From NCBI GenBank assembly GCA_936440205.1, contig OW387150.1, positions 37,568,295 through 37,632,294 of the forward strand: DNA of 64,000 nucleotides, given 5' to 3'. Origin of the DNA: Lepidonotus clava (lineage: Eukaryota; Annelida; Polychaeta; Phyllodocida; Polynoidae). The notes below the pieces were generated by a model. The model searched no databases, was not told the DNA's origin, and worked only from the letters and a program-made list of their open reading frames with translations. Of this stretch, positions 31,592-43,800 are shown one piece after another. Within the stretch, counting starts at the first letter, position 1. Each line of letters opens with the position of its first letter. The translations under genes and the position numbers were made by a program.

Positions 31592-31785
31592 ACACCATAC
31601 ACACAACACACACACAACACACACACACACACATCCCAGACACACACACACTCCACACACACACCACACACCCTGTACACACACACACACCACACACACA
31701 CACCACACTCCCAGTCCCTGGACTTACACACACATACACACACACCACACACACATGCATGCACACATACACACATGTACACACA
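31547..31785. repeat. (CA)n microsatellite, interrupted
   Basis: About 240 bp of CACACA with short interruptions (CATAC, CCAGA, CTGTA). All ORFs across it on both strands are artefacts. Confidence 0.97.
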
Positions 31786-32435
31786 TTTATAAATAGCGGT
31801 AATTGAGATGTGAGAGACACCGTGACTCTTAGTGGTTGTGCACATATGGAGGGCTATACCCTTTTCCTGTACATCTAACTTAGTAACTTTAAACGAAAAT
31901 AGAAATAGTAATACATGTAGCTTTTTCACATAATCCAGTGGTGGATTTAGTGGGGCAAAGGGAGCATGCACGCCCATATTTTTGGTCAAATATTATATTT
32001 TTAATCTATGATTCTTGGACCCGGAGGGTTCAGCGATATAATTTTTACAATAGGGTGCCCCCCCCCCCCCCATATGCAAATGTTTTCTAGAGCACCCTAA
32101 TGATCTTGATCCAACCAAAGTCCATGATGCATAGGTATAGATATATGTGATGTAACTATGATTGTATTATCTGTTTCAAATGATGGAGCTGTGCCTTTTT
32201 CTCTTCAAGTCTTTTGCATTAATAACGTGCATTTACAATTCTTTTAATCCAATTTCCATTGGTTAATTATGCTGTTGGAGTAACTTATAAACTTTCAAAA
32301 TATACTTAATTATTGGGAATTATAAGTGAGTATAATCCACCTAATGTTGAAACAACCATCTCTCTCTGTAACACCTTGTCTAAATCTCAGAAGTAGACAA
32401 ATTTATGGGTGGGATGGGAAAAGATTAAGTGCAAA

Positions 32436-32438
<3 letters not shown>

Positions 32439-32479
<41 letters not shown>
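32439..32479. repeat. (AT)n microsatellite
   Basis: About 41 bp of uninterrupted TA dinucleotides. Confidence 0.97.
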
Positions 32480-32480
<1 letters not shown>

Positions 32481-34400
32481 TTAAGTAATGATAACCTTAT
32501 AACTTACCCATGGATTCCTTGGATACGTGGCCACCCCTACCTCCCTACCTCCGGCCATGTGATCATGAGCTGTGGCAGGTGGTGGGGGATGGAAGTGCAG
32601 ATCAGACAAACTCAATAAATCAATACCACAAAGACAACCTGGGGCCTGCATTCCACAAGGTGATTTTACTCCTTCTTTCATAAATCGTTTGTAAATGTAG
32701 GGTATGGTCATAATAGTGCATGTAATATTGACCATTGAGAATCATTATTTGACGCATAGGTCAAGAAAGATACTTTACAAATATGCAGTATCATAGAGAT
32801 ACATCTCATGTATGTCTGTGGCAATACATATAATTAGAAATGGTCTACAGTCGTCTTTCAAGTGATATGATATGTAGGATGCTAAGTTTTTCCCCATATC
32901 ATCGGTGAAAATACATAAATTGCCGAATTGTCCGTCAGAGTCGCCTAGTTGAATGCAGGCTTATTCAGACTCGATAATCGCTTGGAAGGTGGATGAGGTA
33001 TAAGAGGTGGGGCGAGGAATGGAGGTAGGGGCGGGTGGGTGGAGTGAGCCCGGGGGGGGGGGGGGGGGGCTCAAACATTTTCTACCGGGGTGTGTGGGAC
33101 TGACTTTCAAAGACGGACCCATTGTTGCGTATGACTCAGAACAAAAAAATAGACCCATAAAGTTGTTTGCTGATCCAAAATATAGGTCCATAAAAGAACA
33201 TGTTAATGTAGCATGAGTATTCATTTTCGTTGTTTGTCGTACATGTTGAATCCATAAGTAGAGATTTAAAACTTGTTTTCCAACTTCTTATCTTTATTTA
33301 ATGAACTAGGTAGATTTGATTATTTCATTAACATAGGAATACTGATATCGGTATCCTCTTTTTCGTTTTCCGGTAATGTACCAGTAATAAGTATCAGGTT
33401 TGTTTCTTCCAAATAACATACACCTTACAAGCCTCAGATGTGCAAGTGACGATCAAACTTGACATGATGCTTTCAATTAAACCAAAGACCAGGGGTCCTG
33501 AGTTATTCCCTCAGTGTTTTGACATCCATATGGGTGTAGGACCTCTAGAAACAGAAAACAGACCCATTTCCTTCCAATCTGGTTCCACACAACCGGTATA
33601 CCTGTCGCTGAGTCGCCCCCCTGGGGGAGTGAGGCGAGGGAAGGGAAGGGGAACGATGTGTGGGGTGGGGAGGGGTAAGGGGGGAGGGGGGAGGTGGTGT
33701 AAGGTACTGGTGGGTTGAGGTGGGTTGAAGCTGTGTGTGTGTTGGTGGAGGGGTGGGGATGGAGAGAGAGGGCTGCTCAGGCTTAGATTCGTTTACTTAC
33801 TGATTACTTTTTATTGATTTACTGGTTTGTATTTCTATTCTTTCGTTCACTATTTTGTTTACTATTGATTGGTAAATTGATTGAATGATTCATCTAATTA
33901 TGAATGTATGACTTTATTTATTCTTGTATTATTGTCTAATCCCTTCCTTGGTATTAATTGAAGGTAAGTCAAGGGAAGTATTTTATCTACATATTACATG
34001 TCTTATGCGTTAATACTTTTCTGATATGTAATTTCTATATTCCATTTGGCACCAAATTACACAGAAAATTAATGATATTGCATTGTTTAAACTAATATTT
34101 CTGTCCAGAATGGAACAATTTTAGAGACTTTTTTTTCTTCTAAATATTTGCAGGTACTCCCGTGTTGAATAATGTTTGTGGGGACCCCCCTCCCCCTGTA
34201 CATTCATATTATTGTTTGTCCCCCCCTCCCCCCCCCCCCCATCCTCTATAAATTTCTGGATCCGCCCCTGGGAAATATTGTTATTGACCCCCAGGGCTAA
34301 ATTGCTCATTATCTCCACTAAAAGGGGGATGAGGGTGGTCAGGTCTGAGGAACCCCTATGCTGGGATCCCTTCTCTCTCGGCTGGGGGACTCGGCCTGTG
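32480..34400. other. Repeat-rich, gene-free interval
   Basis: It holds G-runs (33051-33069), a G-rich stretch at 33600-33770, and C-runs at 34220-34242 followed by GGATCCGCCCCTG (ending at 34270), a hAT-type end. No exon was recognised. Confidence 0.5.
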
Positions 34401-34405
34401 AGAGT

Positions 34406-34508
34406 GCAGGTGGAGCCCACTGTGTCGATGGATCGGATTGGTCCAAAAGTGGTCACGTGACGCCGAGTTAGCCAAAATCTGGCTAACTCGGCAGTGGGCT
34501 CAACCTGC
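34406..34508. repeat. Nested inverted repeat near CpG-rich patch
   Basis: Outer arms 34406-34422 and 34492-34508 match at 16 of 17 positions (GCAGGTGGAGCCCACTG against its inverse). Between them a perfect hairpin has 13-bp arms, GCCGAGTTAGCCA at 34462-34474 and TGGCTAACTCGGC at 34480-34492, with a 5-nt loop. The E-box palindrome GTCACGTGAC lies immediately before the hairpin. Confidence 0.9.
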
Positions 34509-34869
34509 GCCCTTTCGTGACGTTCAGCGAGTAGCGTGAGTTCGAGGCGCGGAGACCAGCGTAAGGAACCCCTGCATGTAGCCCCTCTCCCTTTTGGAAC
34601 TGTTTTTAAGTGGTAAGCTTATATATAAAATACTTTAGCCCAAGTGGTAAAACTAAGGGTGTATAGTATTATAAATATAGCGGTGCGAAATAGACTTTTG
34701 AGTGCGTTCCATTGAAGATCAGATCGAGAGCGTCAGGGCGCGAAGTAAGTTTGGCGCGAAAAGGTTTGAGTGTCGCCCCCTGGTGAGAGAAAGGCGCACC
34801 ACGCCGCGCCCCCTGGTGTCAGCACCGCGAAGTGAACCCGTCAAGGATCAACAAGCAACAAAACAAACA
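34440..34869 (+). promoter_or_regulatory. CpG-rich promoter-like region with two CTCF-like motifs
   Basis: CpG density and GC content rise above the surroundings. Visible motifs are an E-box (GTCACGTGAC), a CRE-like half site (GTGACGTTCAG), and two same-orientation cores, CGCCCCCTGGTG at 34774-34785 and GCGCCCCCTGGTG at 34806-34818. These match the vertebrate CTCF core (GCGCCCCCTGGTGGC). A possible 5' splice site, AAACAG followed by GTAAAA, lies at 34869/34870. I infer a transcription start with a non-coding first exon, perhaps for the zinc-finger gene at 40885; this link is unproven. Confidence 0.4.
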
Positions 34870-35666
34870 GGTAAAAAACATCGGTTAATCGGAAAGTTTT
34901 TAGTCATATATAATCAGAATCGGGGTTTAAAAGTCAGCACTTATATGAGGCATACATATAGTAGCATATTTTACCACTGGGTTAAATAAAACATGGATTA
35001 AACTGGAGTTTCCCTTATTATCGCTCAGCTGGTGACTGTGGCTCCTGCTTCGCGAGTTGGGTAATTTTGCCATTTTGGTCTTTTCCTAAGGAGGCTATAA
35101 AGTTTAACCCCCAGAGTCTTGGTTTCTAAGTAGCTGTAGATAAATAACAAATAGACGAAAGGTGCAGCAGGGGTGGACATCACCAAGCCCTGGCCTGGGG
35201 TCATAGAGGCCTGGGCAAAAGGTTGGGGCCCTAGATTTCCGGGCCTAATGACTGGCCCCTAGAAAATTATCTAGATTTTTGAATTAAGAGTCATTCAACT
35301 TTCTGATCACATTCTCCTTATTACGGTATCCCAGAATCCTTTGCGCATGGCGCAGGTTCTGGTGGGTTTGTTCTAACATTTAAGTCATCTTCAAGCAACT
35401 ATTACAAAGAGGTTATCCAGAGTAATTAAAATTCCTTGTAATATGATATCAAAGAAGGGACCTATTGTCAAGTTCCACCATTCTAATGACTTAAATATGA
35501 ATATTTTATGTCGAAACAAACCACTTCTTTACAGTAGATTGTAGAAGAAATCCATCCAGTGAAGCAAGACCCACAATATCTGTCAAAATGCAAGAAATCA
35601 AAAGATAATAAGTTTACAGATATTTATATTATCCACATTGGTAGAAGAGTTTATAATCTTAGCATA

Positions 35667-36522
35667 TTTTTTTTTTTTTTTTTTTTATTGAAAACCACTT
35701 CTTACATGTAAGATCTTCCAGCAGTTGAAATAGAAATTGAGTTAGTACAAAACAATAATTATTGTAACAATACAAGGCCATATGAATATTTCAAAACCAG
35801 TTAATCAGATATATAAAAATCAAATCAATACACATTAAGCTTTTAGTTATATCAATGTCCATATAAATGTAAGGTCCATTCAAAGTCCAGTAGCAGTAAA
35901 CACCGCATATCATTTTGTCCAAAAGTCAACAGTAAACACTGTATTTTGACTTGGTATTAAATAAAGTGATATTAAATAATATTTCAATAGATGGCCTTAT
36001 TGAATATACATACAGTATTTACAAATATATACAATTAATAAATGAAAATTCAATCATACAGTATTTTATATTCAGTTCAACCTCAATAATAAAAAGTTAC
36101 TTTGCAAAAATTATTCTTTTAGTGCATTTTTTAAATTGACATAATGAAATCAACTTTTGAAACTTCATTTCTAAAGAATCCCACAGACGTACCCCTCTAT
36201 AATAGGGTGAATTATTAACCTTTGAAAACCTTGTTGTCTTCATTTTAAATTTGATTTTATTACTTGATCTAGTTTCCAGTCCAGGTGCTTTACTTTGGAT
36301 ATTCTGTAAATTCTTACTTTCCAAAAACATAATATTACACAACTGTCGATCACGTCTATCTTTCAAGACATCAATACCGTATTTACTTCGTAAAGTATCA
36401 TACTCAGAGTGATCAAATTTACTACCTCTATTTTCAATTATTCTTAAAACTTTATTTTGTAACCTATCTAATTTCTTGATTTCACCGACATTAGCTGAAT
36501 CAATAAGAAAGCTGCAGTACTC
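35667..36522 (-). pseudogene. 5'-truncated LINE, RT ORF C-terminus
   Basis: On the minus strand an open frame from about 36522 to 36097 ends in NNSPYYRGVRLWDSLE and FKKCTKRIIFAK, the C-terminal type of the LINEs at 21473-24400 and 55405-57388. A ~400-bp 3' UTR and a poly(A) tail (T run 35667-35686) follow. RT core motifs are missing because of 5' truncation. The open frame suggests it is fairly young. Confidence 0.75.
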
Positions 36523-37267
36523 ATATTATAATTTTTCAAATTTTTTCTTGGGACCAAAAGAGTTTTATGAATTTTTAAAGTTACCAGAAACTGATTCGCG
36601 AGACCCCGAGATTTGGGACTATAATAAGGAGACTAGTTTTCACTTCATAATATTTTCTGTTATTGTCGTTGATCTACCTAAAGTAAGATCAGAACAAAAT
36701 TAATAGACCTGATAAAGATCTCTGTTTCTGAGTCTGATTCTGAGTGAGTGTCCCAATATTTAAGTGATGGCCCCATTAGCATACATTCCGAAATCTAAGG
36801 GCCCGACTTGCTCCTAAACCTCCATGATTGCATGGAATAAATCAATAATAATCTACCAGTTTTTATGAAGATCTTTCTGAAATCGTTAGGACAGATTATG
36901 TGATAGAGATCTAAACTGCTCTTTCCTGAGATTAATTGTATTTTGTCATAACTTTAATTGAATGTCTGAATATCTTTCCTCTAGAGTAGTCTATTTAGGG
37001 TAAAATATCACATGTTAATCTCGAATAGGTTTTAAGGAGGACTTAAATTGACTTAAAAACAAACGAGCACCCTGAGTAGAGAGTTTGTCCAAGAACAGGC
37101 AGGGCTAGCAGGCAGCATGGGCACTTACCCTAAATCAGTCTCTGGGTTAAATAATACACGAGAAGGATTAGGCCTATATGAGAAATTAAATAGGTCATCA
37201 AACACAAACATTAAATTAATAAAATAGAAATTGAGGGAAGGACATTAAAGCGGTTGTCTCATCAGTC

Positions 37268-37420
37268 CTTTGTTAGGCTTACATACGCCAACGTTAACCT
37301 AATGACGCAATGGTTGGCGATGTGTTTTGTGATTTTAGAATGTAATCCAGTGACGTGATTGGTCACGTCATGAGTTAGAAGCGGTATTACAGGAGTAACA
37401 AATAATTGTGTATTGATGGA
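37268..37420 (+). repeat. Dispersed repeat, copy 1
   Basis: Shares ACGTTAACCTAATGA(C/T)GC(A/G)ATGG, TTAGAA(T/C)GTAAT and ATTGGTCACGTC with 59695-59830 in the same orientation, about 150 bp in all. No terminal repeats were identified. Confidence 0.65.
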
Positions 37421-38384
37421 CGAGAACGGGGCTTTAAGATTACCAGTGGTAAAACAACAGTTCATCATTCATGCATTTACTGATTTAAGCTATGACTGAT
37501 ATATAAAAAGTCCATAAGGCATATGTATAATTGAGAAATCAATGTCTTGATTATTTTTCTTCTTTATATTAGTTGTTTTTGTTATGGGTAAATAGGTTTA
37601 ACATAGCTCATCTTCAACCCATTCCCACTTTACACTTATGTGTCTAGGTTATTATGAGGCGGCTATGGCTTTAAGTTCAAATCCAGGCCTAGGTCACCTT
37701 AAGATCTTAGCCGCCGAATTCCCCTTTCGTCATATACGAGGATCGGTGACGCGTTTATGTGTAACACTAACAGCCAAAACATTACCGATGAAACGATCGC
37801 TTCTGGGCTTATATGACCACATATTTGGGCTTATATCCTTAGAGATTTTGATATATAGAAGACATAGGAATCTTTAAAATCGTCCAAAACGGGCCAAATT
37901 AGTCATTCAAGCGCGGAATCAAAACCGTTATATCGACACGGTAACCGGGGGCCTTCGCCATCTTACTTGGTCACGTGATCCTTTCTTCTCCGATCTGGGA
38001 CATGGGAACTGGGTCATTCATCAACCTATACAGACCTTTTTTACCATGAAATCGATCCTTATTACGGGACTATTATATATAGGCAGGTAGATTTGGATAC
38101 ATAGATGACCATGTCAAGGTCCAGAAATGAAAAGATTGCGAAATAACGCGACAAATCGGGCTAAAACATCGCACTATTTTCTTGTCTTGGTATTCCTTCG
38201 CGTTGACCCGGTGATAAATCTGGGTCAGACCACTTCACTCTCAAATCGCCAGGTGCAGGCGTCCAGGCGGCTGGTTGTTACCGGGGGTTCGTCCTTTTTC
38301 GTCTTTTCACCTGGATTACTGCGCTATCTGATGCTTCAATATATATATTTTGGACGTCTGGACCCCCTTAAACGCATACAACGG

Positions 38385-38700
38385 ATTGCCAGACGGCCCC
38401 TCCGCGAAACGGCCCCGACCTGACGGCCCCTAGCTTTGACGGGATTCACTGCAGTCGGCCCCGTGAAGATCAGGCCTCAGGGGCCGAGGGTTGCGCCCTC
38501 CTACATTGACAGGGATTTGGTCCTCTTATAGCCAGTCAAAACGGTCGTAAGGTCAGGTCGTAAGGTCGTAGTGTGTGGCCACCTTACAGAATAGCACGAA
38601 ATGTACGTCAGGCCGTGATCTGTTGACGACACGAACCTCTGCACCTCCCGGGGGGGCCGTCAGTTCGGGGCCGTTTTGCCGAGGGGACGTTTTGTCGGGT
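38385..38700. repeat. GC-rich inverted repeat
   Basis: CGCGAAACGGCCCCGACCTG near 38403 is matched in inverse by the sequence around 38660-38690 (CAGTTCGGGGCCGTTTTGCC). Arms are about 45 bp, separated by roughly 220 bp. It may be a MITE; boundaries are unclear. Confidence 0.6.
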
Positions 38701-38904
38701 TACCGGCTTCACACTGTCAGACCTTACATGGCGTCATCCTGGCCAGGTTTTCTCCCCTCACGCCTGCACCGATACATTGAACTCAGGAAACCAGGATGAT
38801 ATCAAATCAATTGTGGAGGATATAAGCATTTGGATGCATTCTCCAGGCGTTAAAGGTGGGTTCATATCTTTTTTCTAGCTTTTGAAATTATACCATTGAA
38901 AAAT

Positions 38905-39320
38905 AGGCCTAAACTCGGCTAGAGGCCTGACTCGCATTGGTTGGATGATCACTGGCAATTTGAAAAATAATTATTTAGACCTTATTAGGCCTATCAAAAT
39001 GAAATCCATGTATATATCTAGGTTCTCCTATATATCAGGGTCCTATGTATCATATGGTTTGATTATTTTAGGCCTGGAAACGCTTGCAATAATATTTAAC
39101 AGATGGTTACAGTCTTAGGCCTAGAGGCTGGATGTCAAAGCAACTCGGGCATTTGGTCGGACACTGGCAATCTGAAAAATAATTATTTAGACATTATTAG
39201 GCCTATCAAAATGAAATTCATGTATATATCTAGGTTCTCCTATATCTTAGGGTCCTATCTATCATATACTTTGATCATTTTAGGCCTGGAAAGGCTTGCA
39301 ATAATATTTTACAGATGGTA
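38905..39320. repeat. ~214-bp tandem duplication
   Basis: TGGCAATTTGAAAAATAATT at 38952 recurs with one change at 39166. The following ~150 bp are nearly identical, including CATGTATATATCTAGGTTCT. Confidence 0.9.
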
Positions 39321-40884
39321 TGAAAAAATGACTGGAATCAGGCTAGGCCTAGGCCCTCTCCAGCAATGTATCCTCATTCAGGCACCGGAAAAGATTATTT
39401 ATGATCAAATGATTAAATCATTTGTGAAATTGTCACTATATGATTTGGTTATGCCCTAAAGTCCGCCGCCTCATGGGTATCAAAGCCCCCTTTGATACCA
39501 CATAAGACATTTTGATCAAGAGACCCTAGATCATCAGACCCCACGTTTGGTCTTGTATTGATAAGACAGTATTATAGATAATTTGTTTAGATGTAACTTT
39601 TACGGTTTACTTTAAATGAAATGAGGGACAAGAAGTTTTTCAATTTCAGCTTTATTATAATCATATTACTGAAATGATAAAACGAGGCTATGCTCACACT
39701 ATGGATACTACCGCATAAATAAAAAATGCGGTAGCATAAATAATAATAATAATAAAAAATTATAATCATATTACTATGAACGTACATATCTTTGAGCTGA
39801 TAAAGCTTTAAGCATCTACCATGCAAGACGTTTTAGTGTACTATTAATACAGGGACATTCCTAGAAAAAGATCTTGAGTATCAAAAGCCCCATTTTGGTT
39901 ATCCTTAGGGGGCATCTAAAAAAATTGTTGGCTTTCTTTACTATTTCTTTTCAAGTATCTGTAAATGTTGTGTGTGCGGGAATGGTCCCCTACAACTTAC
40001 AAGTTACCTCAGTGCGTGAATTAAACTTCAAAGTCGTGCTGGAACCCCACATCCCGTACCCCTAGGAATTAAGAATAAGATCCCTGGTAATATGACATCA
40101 TTTTTTTTCATTCACATTTTATTTTTTTTTACAAATGGAAAACCATGTTCAAAATTCCCAAAAATACGTAGAATCTTTTAAAAAGAACGTTTACAGTATT
40201 TGCTTTTATGGATGGATCATTACCTTGTGGTGTAGGGTTCTTCCTCAGGGCTTGGTGTGCAGGAATTGATGCATATGGATGGCATTAAGGAGGCCAATCC
40301 CGCATTGAAATTACTGAAACTTTATTATTAGATAGAGTCAAAAAGCCCACGGTTTTCCAAAAATGACCCCTATGGGAAAGAAAAATAGGGCGTTTGATAC
40401 TTGAGATATTTTCTTGGAAGAACCCTGGGTATATACAAGAATTGTTGGCAAAGTTTTCTCAATTGCTTTTGAAGATAAACCTGTGGTCCTATTATCTAGA
40501 ACAATCAGGAAGTTACACTTTATATTTTTTGATGCACAGTTTACACATTTTTATAGCCATTTGTTCATGCAGAATCATAACCTCCAAATGTCAATGCTTT
40601 AAGTGTGTACACTTTTCCTATTCCAGTGAATCACAACATCATTCGTCTTCAAGCATGGAAAGGAAATAATCCCGAAGTTGATGGAAAGTCATAGAAAATG
40701 CCACCGTAACACATTGATGCAGGACGACTGAAGAGATTCTACTGCTGGTTTAGACTTGCAAAACAGATAGTGAGCAACACCCAAATGGATATAAATTAAA
40801 ATATTCTACAGCAGATCTGTTGACGTCATCTTTGAAGAAAAACTTCTCATTTGTAGTCAGTGAGTGCCTGGTGCTATCGGCACC

Positions 40885-43800
40885 ATGGATCCGGCTATAA
40901 AACAGAAATCGCATGTGTGTAACACGTGTGCTAAGGTCTTTCTGCACCACTCCAGTCTTGTGCGACACATGTTGAGCCACTCTAACGAAAAACCCTTCAA
41001 GTGTAAATCATGTGACAAAAGCTACACTCGTCCAGATAAACTAAGAAAACATGAGAAGACACATCACAGTGTCACAACACCTGATGAGAAACAAGTGGAG
41101 GGCAGGGTTGAAGCAATCAAAAAGGAGGCATTTCACAATGGAAAGGCCTACTTAGACAGACCACCCATGGAAATAACACCGATAGACACTTCATCTGCAA
41201 CACTTACATCCTATGAGGGTACATCACAGGCGTCAATGACTCTGATTGATAAGTCTCATGTAAATGACATTGACAAAGACAGTGGTCATATCTGTGCAGA
41301 ATGCCGGAAACAATTTCCAAGTTCAACTGCTCTGCATGAACACATGAAGCTTCACCTAGAGAAGGAGACTTATGTTTGTCCTGCCTGTCAAAAAGGATTC
41401 TGTGACTACATGGAATTCTGTCAGCACATGGCCATTCACTTTAGTGAAAAACAGGTGACTTGTGTTTACTGTGATAAGGATTTCAGTAACATATCTGAGC
41501 TTGACGAACATATTCAAATTCATACAAGTAGAAATCAAACAGCTTTACAGCCAATTACATCCCAAGAGAACATGACTACAGGGCAAACACCTCATCCCCT
41601 TCATGTTCAAGATACAACTCAAATAGAGGAAACACAGTCAATCCATCCAATAAACATTTCCTCCAATGATCAGGCCAGAATCCATACCATTTCAACTGCT
41701 AATTCCAATGATGACACATCTGGCTACCAAGCACCATATGCTGTCCCAGCTTACAGAACTCAAGTGGAAGGGGTTCTGCAGGTAGCAAGTCATGGAAGCA
41801 TTGAGACTAGTGTCAGTGAAACATCTATTTCTACAGATAAACCAATGGATGATTATGTATGTCCACATTGTCAAGTGGGGTTCATTTTGGCAGCTGACCT
41901 TAAAACACACATTTCTAGTAAACACAAGCAAGGGTGTTATGTGTGCAGTGACTGCAAAGAAGAATTCACTGACTCTGCAGCGCTGCAGCAACATGATTGT
42001 ACCAAGTCTAAGGAGAGAGTGTATGTTTGTCCATTCTATGAAGCAGGATTTGCAGAAGGGTCTAAACTTAAAGAACATCTTCGTAGTCACACGGGGGAAA
42101 AAACTGAAGTGTGTCCTCATTGCGATGAGGTTCTCTTTGACCAGTCAACACTGGAGGAACACGTAAAGCAACACTTGAAAGATCACATGAAACAATCATT
42201 GTCAGTTAAAAGTGGTCTGAATACTCCAAACTCTTCAGACATTAGTGTCAAAAGTCTGAAGTCAACAGACTCTCCTAATAATGATATCAAAAGCAGTCCC
42301 ATCCATCAGGATGCTAAAATTCCCATTTCCCTTCAACAAACTGACTTCAAGACAATAGATATATACTCAAATGAAGAACCTGATTCAGGGACACAAATCT
42401 CTGTCATAAACAACAACTCAGATGGGACATCAGGTAATACATCTTTACACAGGAAAGAAGTCAAAGGTCCAAGTGTGTGTAATCAGTGTGGCAAACAGTT
42501 CTCAAGTGCTGTTGCTCTGTATCGGCATCTTTTGTCCCATGTGAAGAACAAGGGAACTGTTCTGTCACCAAACACTTTGGCCCAATCTCAGCCAAAGATT
42601 GGGAATAAAGCGTTACAAAGCACTTTGGGAGAACCGCAACAAAACAATGGAAATATTGTTTCATACCAAGAACCTCAGTCAAACACTGGAAGTATGCTTT
42701 TAACACAAGCTGTGGTTCAACCTCAACTCAAGATTGATGATGTAGTTTCTTCTCTTCAGACCTGGAGCCCTAAGCAAAACAGTACATCTAGCCAGTATAG
42801 CCTATCTCTTCACACATTGGGACAAACTCAGCCAAACAAGGGAAATAGCCCTATGACCCAACATCCTCAGCCAAGCAATGGAACTGTTCTTTTAGCACCA
42901 TTTCAGATCTTAGTACAACCTCACCCAACGAGTACACATGTCCTGCCATCTCAAACATTGGAACAGCCTCAAATGAGCAGTGGGTATGTTCTACTCTCAC
43001 AAACAGGGGCACAACCTCATCAAAATCTTCTGAATGTGTTTTCCCCACAGACAGTGGTAAACACTCAACTATACAATTCTTTTCAGTTTCCATCCCAAAA
43101 CATAGTGCCACCACAGTTGAATAATGTAAGTTTTCTCACTACACCAGAGACAACAAATCCACAGCCAGTACCAGCAGCTCAGAATTCTTCTGAGGGACTG
43201 CATTCAAAGAGTTATGTAGTGCCACCACAGTTGAATAATGTAAGTTTTCTCACTACACCAGACACAACAAATCCACAGCCGGTACCAGCAGCTCAGAATT
43301 CTTCTGAGGGACTGCATTCAAAGAGTTATGTACTAAAGTGTCCAATGTGTACTTATACATTCATAGAGAAGTCTGATTTGCGACTGCACGTATTCAGCAG
43401 CCATGCAGTGGATACAAATCTGTCATGCCTCATGTGTGCAATAAGTTATGCCACAAAGCGATCCACAACACGGCATATGAAGTTGAAACACAACGGTCAA
43501 AGCCCACATACTTGCCCTTTTTGTATGCTTGTGCTCCGTGATTCTTCCTCCTTGTGGGAACACATTTGCAGGCACTGGGTTAAGGTGTCTTCATTAGATT
43601 CCTCTGGAAGGACAAACTGTGAATTTGAAAATCGTGAAACGCCCAACCACAGTGAGAGTACACATGTTTGTAGGGAGTGTGGAAAAGGTTTCAAACGAGC
43701 TGTTCACTTGAGTATTCATATGAGGACTCACAGTAAAAAGAAAAACATGAATGAAGTTGAAAATCCTGAAAAGCCCAACCGCACTGAGAAAGACCAGATT

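Larger units (their letters stand above)
36523..40847. other. Interval before zinc-finger gene, repeats only
   Basis: No recognisable exon. It contains the dispersed repeat at 37268-37420, an inverted repeat at 38385-38700, a tandem duplication at 38905-39320 and a hairpin repeat at 39466-39500. E-box-like TCACGTGA occurs near 37972. Confidence 0.45.

Noticed and set aside
31512-31820. Several Cys/Val- and Thr/His-rich ORFs
   Set aside because: Readings of a (CA)n microsatellite.
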